Source of the DNA: UBA6623 sp965248235
Lineage (GTDB): Bacteria; Acidobacteriota; Terriglobia; Bryobacterales; UBA6623
Length of the DNA: 64,000 bases
NCBI GenBank assembly: GCA_965248235.1
Contig: CBDFIU010000003.1
Span: 186,001-250,000 of the forward strand
Reading direction: 5' to 3'
Under the pieces are notes generated by a model, which saw only the letters and a program-made list of their open reading frames with translations, had not been told where the DNA came from and did no database searches. Shown in pieces: positions 35,372-44,910 of this stretch (position 1 is the first letter of the stretch; each line of letters opens with the position of its first letter). Position numbers and translations under genes: made by a program.

Positions 35372-36687
35372 TCGCTTGCCTCGGTGGACGCCCGGGAGTC
35401 GCTGTTCTCCGACGACGCGGGCTCTGAGTCCTTGTTCTCGGTGACACGCCGAATTCGCACACTGGACACTTTGCGTTGATCGCCCAAAAGCACTTCGATC
35501 TGAATCCCGTCCAGTGAGAGCTTCGCGCCCGGCGACGGCACTTTCCCCAAGTGCTCGCAGACCAAACCGCCGATCGTCGTCGATTCAATTTCCTCGGCAG
35601 GCCGAAAACCGACCAACCCATCGAGTCGATCCAAGTCCACGTCGCCGTCAAGAATGAACGAGTGATCGGGTTGCTCGACGACGTCGGAAGGCGAGTCGGA
35701 CTCGTCATGGATTTCTCCGACGATCTCTTCCATCAGGTCTTCCATTGTCACCAGCCCGGCTGTCTGGCCGTACTCGTCGATGACAATCGACATCTGCGCA
35801 TTGTTGACCTGCATTTCGCGCAATAGTTCATTGATCGGCTTCGTCTCCGGAACCAGCGCCACCGGGCGCATCAGCTCGTGAACCCGAATCAGTTTGCCGC
35901 GGCTCTCGTCGATATCGAGCGTATCCCGCGTGTGGACCAGGCCGACGATATTGTCGATATCCTCCTCGAAAACCGGTACCCGCGAAATCTCCTTGTCGAT
36001 CAACAACTGCCACAATTCCTCGACCGTCCGGCCCGCCTCGATCGAGACAACGCGCGGCCGCGGCGTGACGACTTCCCTGACCGTCTTGTCTCCGAATTCG
36101 ACGACCGACTGAATCAGCTTACGGTCTTCCTGCCCGATCAGCCCTTCTTCTTCCCCGGCGTCGAGCAAGGCCTCGATGTCTTCCCCGGGCGTCGTCGTTC
36201 CGTTGCCTCGCGGCTCTTCGGCGCTCAGCTCGGCAACCGATGAAACGAAATGGACCAGTAAGGCGAACGGTTTCGTCGCCCACCCGATCAGCTTCGCGAC
36301 AGGCAACAGCCGTTCCATCCAACGACCCGACGTGCGCCGCAGCAAGACGCCCGGCACGATGTGGGCGAAGAAAACGACCGCCGTCACCGCGAGAATCGCC
36401 GCTTCCCCGATGGCCTGCGAAACATCGCGGCCCTCGGTGACCAGCAACAGCGTAAGAACGAGCACGAGGGCGACCAGCGCCAATTGCCGCGCGAGAGCAA
36501 AGCGAAACAGACCTTGCTGCGCGTCCATGCCGAGCCGCGGCCGCAAAGCTTCCTCAAAGTGCTTGAGGGTTTCCGGGTTTTCTCGCGCTCGAATCGGCAG
36601 GGAATGAACGAACAACAAATGCACGTACGAGGCCAGCGCCGCAACGCCGCACAGCAGCACCGCCGGTATGATCCAAAGCCATGTCAT
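35368..36687 (-). CDS. CNNM/CorC-type membrane protein with CBS domains
   Basis: A 439-residue protein. Residues 1-150 hold membrane segments of the CNNM (DUF21-like) region. Two CBS domains follow (VVTPRPRVVSIEAGRTVEEL to VGLVHTRD, and LMRPVALVPETKPINELL to VTMEDLMEEIVGEI), then a CorC/HlyC transporter-associated domain. Related proteins are linked to Mg/Co transport or resistance. The start at 36687 overlaps the ybeY stop (ATGA), and the stop overlaps era. Confidence 0.88.
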   Translation of the reverse strand: MTWLWIIPAVLLCGVAALASYVHLLFVHSLPIRARENPETLKHFEEALRPRLGMDAQQGLFRFALARQLALVALVLVLTLLLVTEGRDVSQAIGEAAILAVTAVVFFAHIVPGVLLRRTSGRWMERLLPVAKLIGWATKPFALLVHFVSSVAELSAEEPRGNGTTTPGEDIEALLDAGEEEGLIGQEDRKLIQSVVEFGDKTVREVVTPRPRVVSIEAGRTVEELWQLLIDKEISRVPVFEEDIDNIVGLVHTRDTLDIDESRGKLIRVHELMRPVALVPETKPINELLREMQVNNAQMSIVIDEYGQTAGLVTMEDLMEEIVGEIHDESDSPSDVVEQPDHSFILDGDVDLDRLDGLVGFRPAEEIESTTIGGLVCEHLGKVPSPGAKLSLDGIQIEVLLGDQRKVSSVRIRRVTENKDSEPASSENSDSRASTEASE

Positions 36688-37148
36688 CGATCCGCTCGCT
36701 CCACCAAACCCGCGGGCAAGCCGAGCTTCTTGCGCCAACGAGTCTCCGCTCGCCGCATGCGGCCGCCGTCGGTCTCGTGATCGTATCCCATCAAGTGCAG
36801 CAACCCGTGCAAAGCCAAAATCTTCAATTCCTGCCCGACCGAATGTCCGTAATCGCTCGCTTGCCGCTCGGCCCGCGCCGCCGAGATCAGAATATCCCCC
36901 AGCCGGCCGTCCTCGCCGTCGGGAAACGAGAGCACATCGGTGGCCGACGATCGGCCGCGGAACCGCCGGTTGGCGCGGCGCACCGCGTCGTCGGTGGAAA
37001 CGAGCACGGCAAACTCACGCCGCGCCGCCAGGTCGGCGTGCAGTCGGGTGAGGAAAGCCGCGAAGTCGTCTTCGTCGAAGTCGACCTTGCGTTGCCGGTT
37101 GAGATACCAAGGAGGGTCGTCGTTGTTGGTTTCCGCCATCGCTTCCAT
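36684..37148 (-). CDS. ybeY: Endoribonuclease YbeY (rRNA maturation factor)
   Basis: A 154-residue zinc protein for 16S rRNA 3'-end processing and ribosome quality control. The metal signature LHGLLHLMGYDHETD (H-G-x-L-H-L-x-G-Y-D-H) is intact, and NRRFRGRSSATDVLSFP matches the family. The start is either 37148 or an in-frame ATG at 37139. It lies 10 bases after phoH. Confidence 0.93.
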   Translation of the reverse strand: MEAMAETNNDDPPWYLNRQRKVDFDEDDFAAFLTRLHADLAARREFAVLVSTDDAVRRANRRFRGRSSATDVLSFPDGEDGRLGDILISAARAERQASDYGHSVGQELKILALHGLLHLMGYDHETDGGRMRRAETRWRKKLGLPAGLVERADR

Positions 37149-37158
37149 ACGTCGTGCG

Positions 37159-38175
37159 TTAGGCTTCTTCCGAGCCCCTTTCGGTTCCTTCCCCCGAGGC
37201 AGTGGAACCCTGCTCGAGCGGCGGCCGTTGATACATGTCGTAAGCCCGCACAATGCGCTGCACCAAATCGTGCCGCACGACGTCTGTCTCGTCGAAATAG
37301 ACAAACGAAATGTCCTCCACCGCGCCGAGCACGTCGATCACCTCGAGCAGACCACTACGCCTGCCCGACGGCAGGTCGATCTGCGTGATATCGCCGGTGA
37401 TCACCGCCTTCGAACCGAATCCCAACCGCGTGATGAACATCTTCATCTGCTCGACGGTGGCGTTTTGCCCTTCGTCGAGAATAATAAAACTATCGTTCAG
37501 CGAACGGCCCCGCATAAACGCCAGCGGAGCGATCTCGATCAAGCCTTTGTCGAGTAGCTTTTCGACGCGGTCGCTGTCGAGCATGTCGTAGAGCGCGTCA
37601 TAGAGAGGACGCAGATAAGGATCGATCTTCTGCTGCAAAGTTCCCGGCAGAAAGCCCAACCGTTCACCCGCTTCTACCGCCGGGCGCGCCAGCACAATGC
37701 GACGGACCTTCTTGTTGAGAAATTCCGAAACCGCCATGGCCACCGCCAAGTAGGTCTTCCCGGTTCCGGCCGGACCGATGCCGAAGACCATGTCGCAGCG
37801 CTCCATGGCCTCGAAATAGCGCATTTGGTTGACGCTGCGCGGAGCCAGCGTCTTACGTCCGAAGTTGCGCTGACGGCTGCTGATTACCAAATTGCGCAAG
37901 GTCAGTTGCGGGTCGGAGGCAACGACCCGCAGAAAACTCTTCAAATCGCCGTTGGTCAAGCGATGCCCCTCATGCCGCAGAAACTCATAATCGGCGACCA
38001 TTGCCTCGACCTGCCGTACCCGTTCCGGCGCGCCTTCGATCTCGAGGCTGTCTTCGAGCAAGTGGGTCTTGACGTCGAGAGAATCTTCGAGCAACCGAAT
38101 GTTTTCGTCGCGCGTTCCAAAAAACGGCTCGATGCCTCCGCTGATGGGTACGCGTGTTTTCGTGGTGGTGCTCAG
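37159..38175 (-). CDS. phoH: PhoH-family ATPase, probable CTG start
   Basis: A 338-residue ATPase if it begins at CTG 38175. Walker A GPAGTGKT, DEAD-like FIILDEGQNATVEQMKMFITRLG and VITGDITQIDLP are present. No ATG, GTG or well-placed TTG exists: a TTG at 38094 would cut off conserved residues (PISGGIEPFFGTRDENIRLLE). An AGGAGG stands six bases before CTG, with an in-frame TAA at 38188-38190, which limits the choice. The encoded start would be (M)STTTKTRVPISGG. Heads the operon with ybeY, corC and era. Confidence 0.88.
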   Translation of the reverse strand: MSTTTKTRVPISGGIEPFFGTRDENIRLLEDSLDVKTHLLEDSLEIEGAPERVRQVEAMVADYEFLRHEGHRLTNGDLKSFLRVVASDPQLTLRNLVISSRQRNFGRKTLAPRSVNQMRYFEAMERCDMVFGIGPAGTGKTYLAVAMAVSEFLNKKVRRIVLARPAVEAGERLGFLPGTLQQKIDPYLRPLYDALYDMLDSDRVEKLLDKGLIEIAPLAFMRGRSLNDSFIILDEGQNATVEQMKMFITRLGFGSKAVITGDITQIDLPSGRRSGLLEVIDVLGAVEDISFVYFDETDVVRHDLVQRIVRAYDMYQRPPLEQGSTASGEGTERGSEEA

Positions 38176-38389
38176 CCGTCGCCTCCTTTACTCGGACCGG
38201 GAGATACGCGAAGACCGGTCGCCGCGGAAGACGGATAAAACTTGTCGGGGTGCGACAAGCTCGGCAAGAAAGGGGGGAAGCGGAAAGTCCGCCCGAGCGG
38301 CTGCGCTTGAAGGCGCGGAAGGGTCGTCCATCGCTACCCGTGACTATAGCCCACGCCCCGGGGCAAGTCAATGCAACCGGGGTGCTCGA

Positions 38390-38437
38390 TCAGGTTCGTC
38401 GCGCCAGCGCAAGGACGGTCGAACCGACGGCGATCAT
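38390..38437 (-). pseudogene. Possible vapC remnant after an RHH antitoxin
   Basis: An ATG overlapping the TGA of the RHH gene opens MIAVGSTVLALARRT and then stops. This resembles the first strand of a PIN toxin (MIAVDTNVLVYAHR) with the catalytic Asp replaced. The overlap is the usual antitoxin-toxin spacing. The similarity is short and may be chance. Confidence 0.3.
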
Positions 38438-38679
38438 TCGAGGTAGCCACTCTCAATTTCCGCGATCATCTGTTTCGGGTCGGCCGTGGGAAAGTTGTAT
38501 TCAGCGGCTCGTTGAATGGCACGAAGTTTCGATGCGACCTCATGGGCTTGCTCCGGCCTTCGAGCGGCTCGCAGTGTTTGCCGAACCCATTCGGAGATCG
38601 TGAGCCCGTTCGCTCGCGCGGCTTGGCGAATCTCTTCGAACTCATCATCGTCGAAGACGACATGGAGCCTCTTGCTCAT
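38434..38679 (-). CDS. Ribbon-helix-helix antitoxin-like protein
   Basis: An 81-residue protein: KRLHVVFDDDEFEEIRQAARANGLTISEWVRQTL is a ribbon-helix-helix pattern of the CopG/VapB type. The C-terminal tail ends MIAEIESGYLE, as in antitoxins paired with PIN toxins. No complete toxin follows. A TATACC box six bases before the ATG suggests a leaderless transcript. Confidence 0.75.
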   Translation of the reverse strand: MSKRLHVVFDDDEFEEIRQAARANGLTISEWVRQTLRAARRPEQAHEVASKLRAIQRAAEYNFPTADPKQMIAEIESGYLE

Positions 38680-38723
38680 GCTTTCGGTATATCACACCCG
38701 GCCGTGCCCAACCGTTACTCCCC

Positions 38724-39856
38724 TCACTCCTTCCCGTTGACCCTCTTGATAAACGCAATTTCGTCCTCGATATACGCCCTGCCGTCGGTGCGAAAAATGT
38801 CGTGGAACCACAGCTTCGGCTCCGCCGTGTAAGTCGACGTCCAGGAATCCCACGGATAGATCGTTTGCGACTTCCCGGCCACGAAGCCCCAGTTATAGGC
38901 GGCGATGTTCTCTTCCTTGAAGTAGGACAAGACCGGGTCGAACGTGCTGCCTTGCGGCCGCGCCATGTATTCGGTACACAACAACGGCCGACGGTGCACG
39001 CGAAGCGACTCTACCCGCTGTCGCGTTGACTCGATCGCGTCATAGCTGTGGAAAGTGATCACGTCGGAGTTCTCCAACATGAAGCGATTGATGGGCGACA
39101 GCGCCTCGGGCGGCGCCCATTCCTCCCGCCAGACGCCGGCGGTCAGCGGTTGGCTCGGGTTGACTTCGCGCGCCCAAGCGAACGTCCGCTCGAGCAGCGC
39201 CAGGGCGACTTCGGCTTTATGGGGCAACTCTTTGTCACCGTAGCTGTTGGCGTTCGGGTTGTCGGGCTCGTTGAACAAGTCCCAGGCCTGAACGCGCTGA
39301 TCATCCTTGTAATGACCGATCACGCCTTTGACAAATCCTTCCAGTTCGTCGTAGCGCGAAGGGTCCCGAAGAATTTCGGCTCCGGGGCTTTGGATCCAAT
39401 CGGAATTGTGCAAATGCGGCTTCGGCTCTCGCTGCGGCCCGAGTTTCGGGTAAGGGTCCCACACGCCGTCGAAGACCCGTGACTGTCCGCGATGTCGAGA
39501 AAGCGGTCGGTGCGGGAGAGGAAGCCCTCGGAGTCCTGCCGCCAAAGCAAATCATGCAGGTAGACCCGCATGCTGTTGAAGCCGAGGTCCTCGGCCCACC
39601 CGAGTTCGCGGTCGATGGTTTCCGGGTCGAAGCTGTCGGCCTGCCACATTTCCAATTGATTGATCGCCGAGCTTGGGCTGAAATTAGAACCGGAAAGCCA
39701 CCCGATCCGCTCATACCACTGGTTGGCGCGTTCCGCCGACCAGCGCGAGACCTCCGAAACCGGCGGCGCGTCCGCCGGGGCCTTGGCCGGCTCCGAGCCG
39801 CAAGCAGCGAAGGCCATCGTGATCAGAAACAGTGATGTGACGCGGATTTTGTGCAT
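38724..39856 (-). pseudogene. Cellulase/mannanase-like glycoside hydrolase (GH5 type), frameshifted
   Basis: The N-part begins at 39856 with a lipoprotein signal (FLITMAFAACGSE) and continues through GFNSMRVYLHDLLW to FLDIADSHG. There (about 39475) a deletion shifts the frame; the next frame continues FDGVWDPYPKLGPQREPKPH, VQAWDLFNEPDNPN (acid/base Glu) and PLLCTEYMARP (nucleophile Glu). Relatives have a longer strand between DIADSHG and FDGVWDP, so about 16-19 bases may be missing. Both catalytic Glu residues survive. Confidence 0.75.
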
Positions 39857-40166
39857 AATTCCATGGCTCTACAAATTCCGAGGACTCTTCACTCTACCCG
39901 AAAGAACGCTTAGCCCTGCCCGGAGGGGTCGGGTGCGCGATATAAACGCGAGACGGCCCTCCAGTATTGCGAGTAAGAGAAGCTGGGCGCGGGGCCTGGG
40001 CGGAAGTCCGTTTCTCAACCCGGTGAACCGCTGTGAACCGGGCTCGAACCGCCACAAGCGCCGGCCCCCGCCCGCCCTCGCCGCCGCGCCCGCAACACGC
40101 TATCTTGGCAGAATCTTTAGCGGTGTCCGCACTAACGCGGACGCTCCCTTTGGAGGCACTTCCGCA
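39857..40166. other. Gap between GH5-like pseudogene and glpK
   Basis: No gene seen. Contains a degenerate copy of the palindromic repeat (GGCGGAAGTCCGTTTCTCAA near 40003). A TGGAGG site at 40151-40156 serves glpK. Confidence 0.4.
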
Positions 40167-41644
40167 ATGTCCTATATCCTTGCCCTCGACGAAGGCACGA
40201 CCAGCGCGCGCGCAATCCTGTTCGATCGCAACGCTCGCGAAATCGCCGTCGATCAAATCCCCATCGCTTCCCATTTCCCGCGGGACGGTTGGGTCGAGCA
40301 AGACGCCGAGCAGATTTGGCGGGCCCAGCTCACAGCCGCTCGACGCGTGATCGAAAAGGCCGAAACCTCGGTTTCCAAAATCGTCGCCATTGGGATTACC
40401 AACCAGCGCGAGACCACCATCGTGTGGGATCGCAACACCGGCGAAGCCGTCTCCCCGGCCATCGTGTGGCAATGCCGGCGCACCGCCGAAACCTGCCGTC
40501 GCCTGATCGAGGCCGGGCACGGACCCGACGTTACAGCCCGCACCGGGCTCGTCATCGACGCCTATTTTTCGGGGACCAAGATCGCGTGGATTCTCGACAA
40601 CGTCCCCGGCGCTCGCGAGCGCGCTGAAGCCGGTGATCTGGCCTTCGGCACCGTCGATTCCTGGTTGATCTACAAGCTGACCGGCGGACGCAGCCACCTG
40701 ATCGATTTCTCGAACGCCTCGCGCACGATGCTGCTCGACCTCAACAGCGGCCTCTGGGACGACGAGCTGTTTCGACTGTTGAATATCCCAACCTCGATGC
40801 GGCCGCGCGTCGTGCCGTCGAGCGGCGTCACGGCAACGGCCGACGCCTCGATCCTGGGAGCGGAAATCCCTATCGCGGGCATCGCCGGCGACCAACAATC
40901 GGCGCTTTTCGGGCAGGCCTGTTTCCGCGAGGGCTTTCGAAGAACACTTACGGCACGGGCTGTTTCATGTTGCAGCACACGGGGGCTCATGCCGCCGAAT
41001 CACGGAACAAGTTGCTATCCACAATGGCGGCTTCGGAATCCGCGCAGCGACGCTACGCCCTCGAGGGCAGTATTTTCGTCGCCGGCGCCGTCGTGCAATG
41101 GTTGCGCGATTCCCTGGGCATGCTGAAGACCGCGGCCCATTCCGAGGAAATCGCCTCGTCGGTTCCCGACACGGCGGGCGTGTACTTCGTTCCGGCGTTT
41201 GTGGGACTGGGCGCGCCACACTGGGATTCCGATGCGCGGGGGGTGATGACGGGCCTGACGCGGGCTTCGGGAACGGCTCACATCGTTCGCGCCGCGCTGG
41301 AGTCGATCGCGTATCAAACGCGCGAGTTGGTCGAAGCCATGGAATCCGACGCCGGCGCTCGGTTAACCGAGTTGCGAGTCGACGGCGGCGCGGCGGCGAA
41401 CGATTTTCTGATGCAATTCCAGGCCGATGTCTTAGGCAAGCCGGTCGTTCGGCCTTCCTATATCGAAACCACGGCCTTGGGGGCGGCGTTTTTAGCCGGT
41501 CTCGCCGTCGGCGTTTGGAAAGACACGGCGGAACTGGAAGCCTTCTGGAAAGTCGACAGGCGATTCGAACCGCGCATGTCTCCCGGCCGCGGCGAAGAGC
41601 TTTTCGAGGGCTGGAAACGCGCCGTCCAAAAAGCCAAAGGTTAG
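40167..41644 (+). pseudogene. glpK: Glycerol kinase, single-base frameshift
   Basis: The FGGY kinase begins MSYILALDEGTTSARAILFDR and matches GlpK to IAGIAGDQQSALFGQACF (about 40920). At 40940 the frame is lost; the next frame reads KNTYGTGCFMLQHTG, then FVPAFVGLGAPHWDSDARG and ELRVDGGAAANDFLMQFQ. One extra base restores a 492-residue protein, normal for GlpK, which phosphorylates glycerol to sn-glycerol-3-phosphate. All motifs are otherwise intact, which points to a very recent mutation or a sequencing error. The stop codon TAG is part of a TTAGCCCGC sequence shared with the MITE ends. Confidence 0.85.
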
Positions 41645-41748
41645 CCCGCTTTTCTCAGCGCGCCTTTCTCCCGCGCACACCCTGTGGGAGGAAGAGCGAA
41701 GCCGGACCACAACCGGTTTTGGAACAGCGACCAGGAGCCCCGAGTCAG

Positions 41749-42294
41749 TCAGCGTTGGACGGGTTGGGGGCGGCCCAAACACAACTCGGCCAGGTCGTGC
41801 CAGCGGTCGTCGGCGAGTTGCCGCACCAGCGTCAACGACTCCACGCGCAGCGGCGCGGCGGAATCAAACTCGGCCCAACGTTTCCGGGCCAACTCCAAGC
41901 AGGATGTAACCGTCTCGGCAGGCAATTCCTGCCCGACGGTGACGTGGGGAATGTATTCGTAGTTTTCCGAGTGCTCGAACGGCCCGGTGTTCAAAATAGC
42001 GTGCAGGGTCTTGAGTTCGGCGACCCCCTGGACGACGGGGATCTTGATGACTTGGGTGCTTTCGAAGAGATCGACGTCGCCGAGCGTAAAGTTGAAAGGC
42101 TCGAATCGGCTCGTGATCTCGCGGCATCGCTCGACGGCTTGGGCGGTATCCACGAAGAGCGGGCGAGGAGGCAAAATCGTCAGGTGAGCGTGGTGCGGAC
42201 AACCGGGAGTGATCTCCTGCCGCATCGAGTCCAGTAAACGGCCCAGCCCGGAGTTTAAGTACGCAACGACAGCGAAGGAATTGATCAGATCCAT
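41749..42294 (-). CDS. 2'-5' RNA ligase/2H phosphoesterase family protein
   Basis: A 181-residue protein with the two HxTx motifs of 2H phosphoesterases: HAHLTI near residue 36 and IPHVTV near residue 114. It lacks extra domains. Members hydrolyse 2',3'-cyclic phosphates or ligate RNA with low activity; the physiological role is unknown. Confidence 0.82.
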   Translation of the reverse strand: MDLINSFAVVAYLNSGLGRLLDSMRQEITPGCPHHAHLTILPPRPLFVDTAQAVERCREITSRFEPFNFTLGDVDLFESTQVIKIPVVQGVAELKTLHAILNTGPFEHSENYEYIPHVTVGQELPAETVTSCLELARKRWAEFDSAAPLRVESLTLVRQLADDRWHDLAELCLGRPQPVQR

Positions 42295-42533
42295 GATCCC
42301 AACCCGGCGCGGTATCCCCGCCTGAAAGCCGCTCCTTAAAAAAGAATCGGCTCTCTCTTCATAAGATGCACGGGAGACCGGTCAGGTTCAACCCAATCAG
42401 CCGAAAAAAGTCGATACCGTCCGCTTTTTTGAAGGCCGGAGACGTCTAATCGGTTGCGTTAACGTTATCTATTTGATTCCAGAGGACCTTCCCGCCGCGC
42501 GGGCGGGCGGAGCGGTACCGCGCGTACCGCCGA

Positions 42534-43562
42534 TCAACGCTTCTTCGGGACGTTGCGGATCATCTTGTGCAACTGCTTGTCTCGCCGCTTTCTCAGCAGC
42601 GCCGCCTGCTCGTCGACCTTCCGTTCGAGAAACGCCTGTTCAAGCTGGAGCTTGCGGTAGGCGGCGAGTCGCTCGGGCCCGATTCGGCCTTGCTCGATCA
42701 CGGTCTCGATCGCACAGCCCGGTTCCCCTTCGTGGCGACAATCCCGAAAACGGCACAGTCCGGCCGCCGCGACAATTTCGGGGAAAGCTTCGCCGACCCC
42801 GGCCGCTGAACTCCAGGGTTGAATCTCGCGGATCCCCGGCATGTCCAACAGCAACCAGCCCTGGGGCGCCGGGATCAGTTCCCGCCGTGTCGTGGTGTGA
42901 CGGCCTTTTTGGTCGGCGTCCCTTACCGCCCCGGTTTCCATGTAGTCTTCGCCGAGCAGCCGGTTCACGAGCGTCGACTTCCCAACCCCCGACGAACCCG
43001 CGAAGGCGACTGTCGCTCCCGGTTCGAGGTAAAGCGACAAAGCCTCGATGCCGGCTCCCGACTGGGCGCTGACGACCAGAGTCGGGGCTCCGGCGGCCGC
43101 GGCCCTGGCGCGATCGAGCGCCTCGGCGGGCCGGGTACACAGATCCGCCTTGTTCAAGATGACTAGCGGTTCGGCGCCGCCCTCGACGACGGCAACCAAG
43201 TAGCGCTCGATACGTCGCGGGTTGATGTCGCCGTCCAGACCGCAGACGATGCCCACGACGTCAACATTCGCCGCCAGCGTTTGCTTCTCGCTCGTTACAC
43301 CGGCGCGCTTGCGGGCAAATTCGCTTTCGCGCTCCAACACTCTGACGACCATCTCGGTTTCGGGATTGTACGTAACCCAATCGCCCACGACCGGAGGCGT
43401 GACCGATCGCGCCACAAGCACACAAACCCGGCCGGCCGCGGTCAACAACTCAGCGCTTCCCGCCGCGGTTGCTCGGACGCGGCCACACTCCAGGCCCGCC
43501 AGAGGCGCCGCCTCGATCTGTCGTTGGAAAAAGGAACGCCAACCAAAATCTTCGATCCTCAT
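42534..43562 (-). CDS. rsgA: Ribosome small-subunit-dependent GTPase A
   Basis: A 342-residue circularly permuted GTPase checking late 30S maturation. An OB-fold N-terminus leads into G4 (ILNKADL), then G1 GSSGVGKSTLVNRL, G2 and G3 LLDMPGIRE, and a zinc site CRFRDCRHEGEPGC at the C-terminus. The ATG at 43562 (MRIEDFGW) follows a GGAGGAGA site and is preferred to the more upstream ATG at 43637. Confidence 0.93.
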   Translation of the reverse strand: MRIEDFGWRSFFQRQIEAAPLAGLECGRVRATAAGSAELLTAAGRVCVLVARSVTPPVVGDWVTYNPETEMVVRVLERESEFARKRAGVTSEKQTLAANVDVVGIVCGLDGDINPRRIERYLVAVVEGGAEPLVILNKADLCTRPAEALDRARAAAAGAPTLVVSAQSGAGIEALSLYLEPGATVAFAGSSGVGKSTLVNRLLGEDYMETGAVRDADQKGRHTTTRRELIPAPQGWLLLDMPGIREIQPWSSAAGVGEAFPEIVAAAGLCRFRDCRHEGEPGCAIETVIEQGRIGPERLAAYRKLQLEQAFLERKVDEQAALLRKRRDKQLHKMIRNVPKKR

Positions 43563-43929
43563 TGCCTGAAGTCTCCTCCGCTCGAAACGATTGTTTTTCA
43601 TTGCGGACAAGCCAAAGTCCGACTCGTCCTTGGGCAAACCGACGCACGCGACAAAATCGCCGCCGCAAGGCCGCGTGGAATGCGCAAACTTGTGGAAAGT
43701 ACCGGCCGCGGCGAGAGCGTTCCGGTAAGCGAACTAACCCCTCGGACCCCGAAAGAATGAGTGGGGCCGCGGCTACTTAGGCAATGAGGGCAAGATCAAA
43801 CAGAAGACACTTCCTGTCGCCGCCATCATAGCAGAACGGCGTGTCCAGGGAAGGCGGATCGTAGACGCGGTCAGATTCGGTGGGGTCCTAACAGTATGTG
43901 GGTGAAGCTGGTTGAATGGTGAGGATAGC
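43563..43929. other. Gap upstream of rsgA, no gene seen
   Basis: Small open frames here show no recognisable protein pattern. The part after about 43770 is less GC-rich than its surroundings and belongs to the same compositional patch as the next two genes. Confidence 0.35.
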
Positions 43930-44367
43930 TTAATCGCCGGCATCCGAGACGTCATGACGGCGCCTCAAAAACGCAAGCACTATGGTAGCGACCCCGACAG
44001 ATCCAAGAATCGTTCCACTGGTGGGCTGCCCGGAAAGACCTAAGATGACTCCCGCGGTCAGAAAGGCGATGACAATAAAGAAAGCTAGCCATTGCGCACG
44101 AATGCCCTCGGAGATGGAACTTTGCACGAGATTTTTTTGGGTGGACCGTCGATGATCGGCCTCCGTCTCTGCCATGACAATGATCCGTTCCGCTGCGCCA
44201 GGACAGATGCTGTCGTATCCTTCGAGGAGACTGGGTGGAGGTAAAGGACCGGAGAATGCTTGTTGCAGTGAAACGAGACGGGACTGGACGCGCTCACGGT
44301 CAGTCCGTGATTTGCCTTCGTTTTCGTCAGGCACCGACGGGCTGGGAAGGTTCGGACTTTCGCTCAA
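43930..44367 (-). CDS. DUF2335 membrane protein
   Basis: A 145-residue protein. PLPPPSLLEGYDSICPGAAERIIVMAE followed by a charged helix and two C-terminal membrane segments (WLAFFIVIAFLTAGVILGL, GSVGVATIVLAFL) is the DUF2335 pattern. Function unknown; such genes are often found on mobile or accessory DNA. The start overlaps the upstream gene by 41 bases. Base composition is less GC-rich than the neighbours. Confidence 0.7.
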   Translation of the reverse strand: MSESPNLPSPSVPDENEGKSRTDRERVQSRLVSLQQAFSGPLPPPSLLEGYDSICPGAAERIIVMAETEADHRRSTQKNLVQSSISEGIRAQWLAFFIVIAFLTAGVILGLSGQPTSGTILGSVGVATIVLAFLRRRHDVSDAGD

Positions 44368-44644
44368 GGTTTAATTGTTCCAGTTGTTTGGCCTGCTCGT
44401 CCAGATCTTGCAAGAGAAGCCTTAATGTCTCGTCATCTTCCTCCTGGTCCACCAAAGCAGAGATAGCCTGCCAAAGGTCATTCCCAATAACGTCGAAGGA
44501 ATCGTATGGGTGAGAACTCTTCCGCATGTCCGGATAGAGATCCAGCAGTCGGCAGTCGGGCTCCATCAGCATTAAGACATTGCTGCCGGGAAACAGATCA
44601 ACCCACGTCGGAAACCTGATATTCATTTGCCTTCGACTTGGCAT
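44327..44644 (-). CDS. Hypothetical protein coupled to DUF2335
   Basis: About 105 residues, acidic, with a helical C-terminus (EEDDETLRLLLQDLDEQAKQLEQL). It overlaps the DUF2335 start by 41 bases, suggesting translational coupling. An in-frame ATG at 44626 is an alternative. No family recognised. The 185 bases upstream to 44910 hold no gene. Confidence 0.5.
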   Translation of the reverse strand: MPSRRQMNIRFPTWVDLFPGSNVLMLMEPDCRLLDLYPDMRKSSHPYDSFDVIGNDLWQAISALVDQEEDDETLRLLLQDLDEQAKQLEQLNLERKSEPSQPVGA

Positions 44645-44910
44645 ACTCTCCGTTGTGATAGACGGAGGCTGGCCGGCGCCGATTGCCGGAATCGGGCGCC
44701 CCAAGCACCGCCGCGCCAAAATCATCCTACACCTAGCTTACCAGTGCTGCAACAAGAAAGTGCTCTGGAGAACAGCTTGTCCTGACAGCAGAACAGCCCT
44801 ATACCCTTATATCTACAGGGCTTAGTTGGTTCACGAAAGTTCCTCGACGCCCCACGCATGATCTGTGATTCCTGCCCCCCCTCGGGGGGGCCGCCACGAA
44901 CAACACAGTG

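Noticed and set aside
41749..42237. Extended plus-strand open frame 41098-42237 after glpK
   Set aside because: It is the out-of-frame reading of glpK and the antisense of the 2H phosphoesterase; composition is Arg-rich and motif-free.
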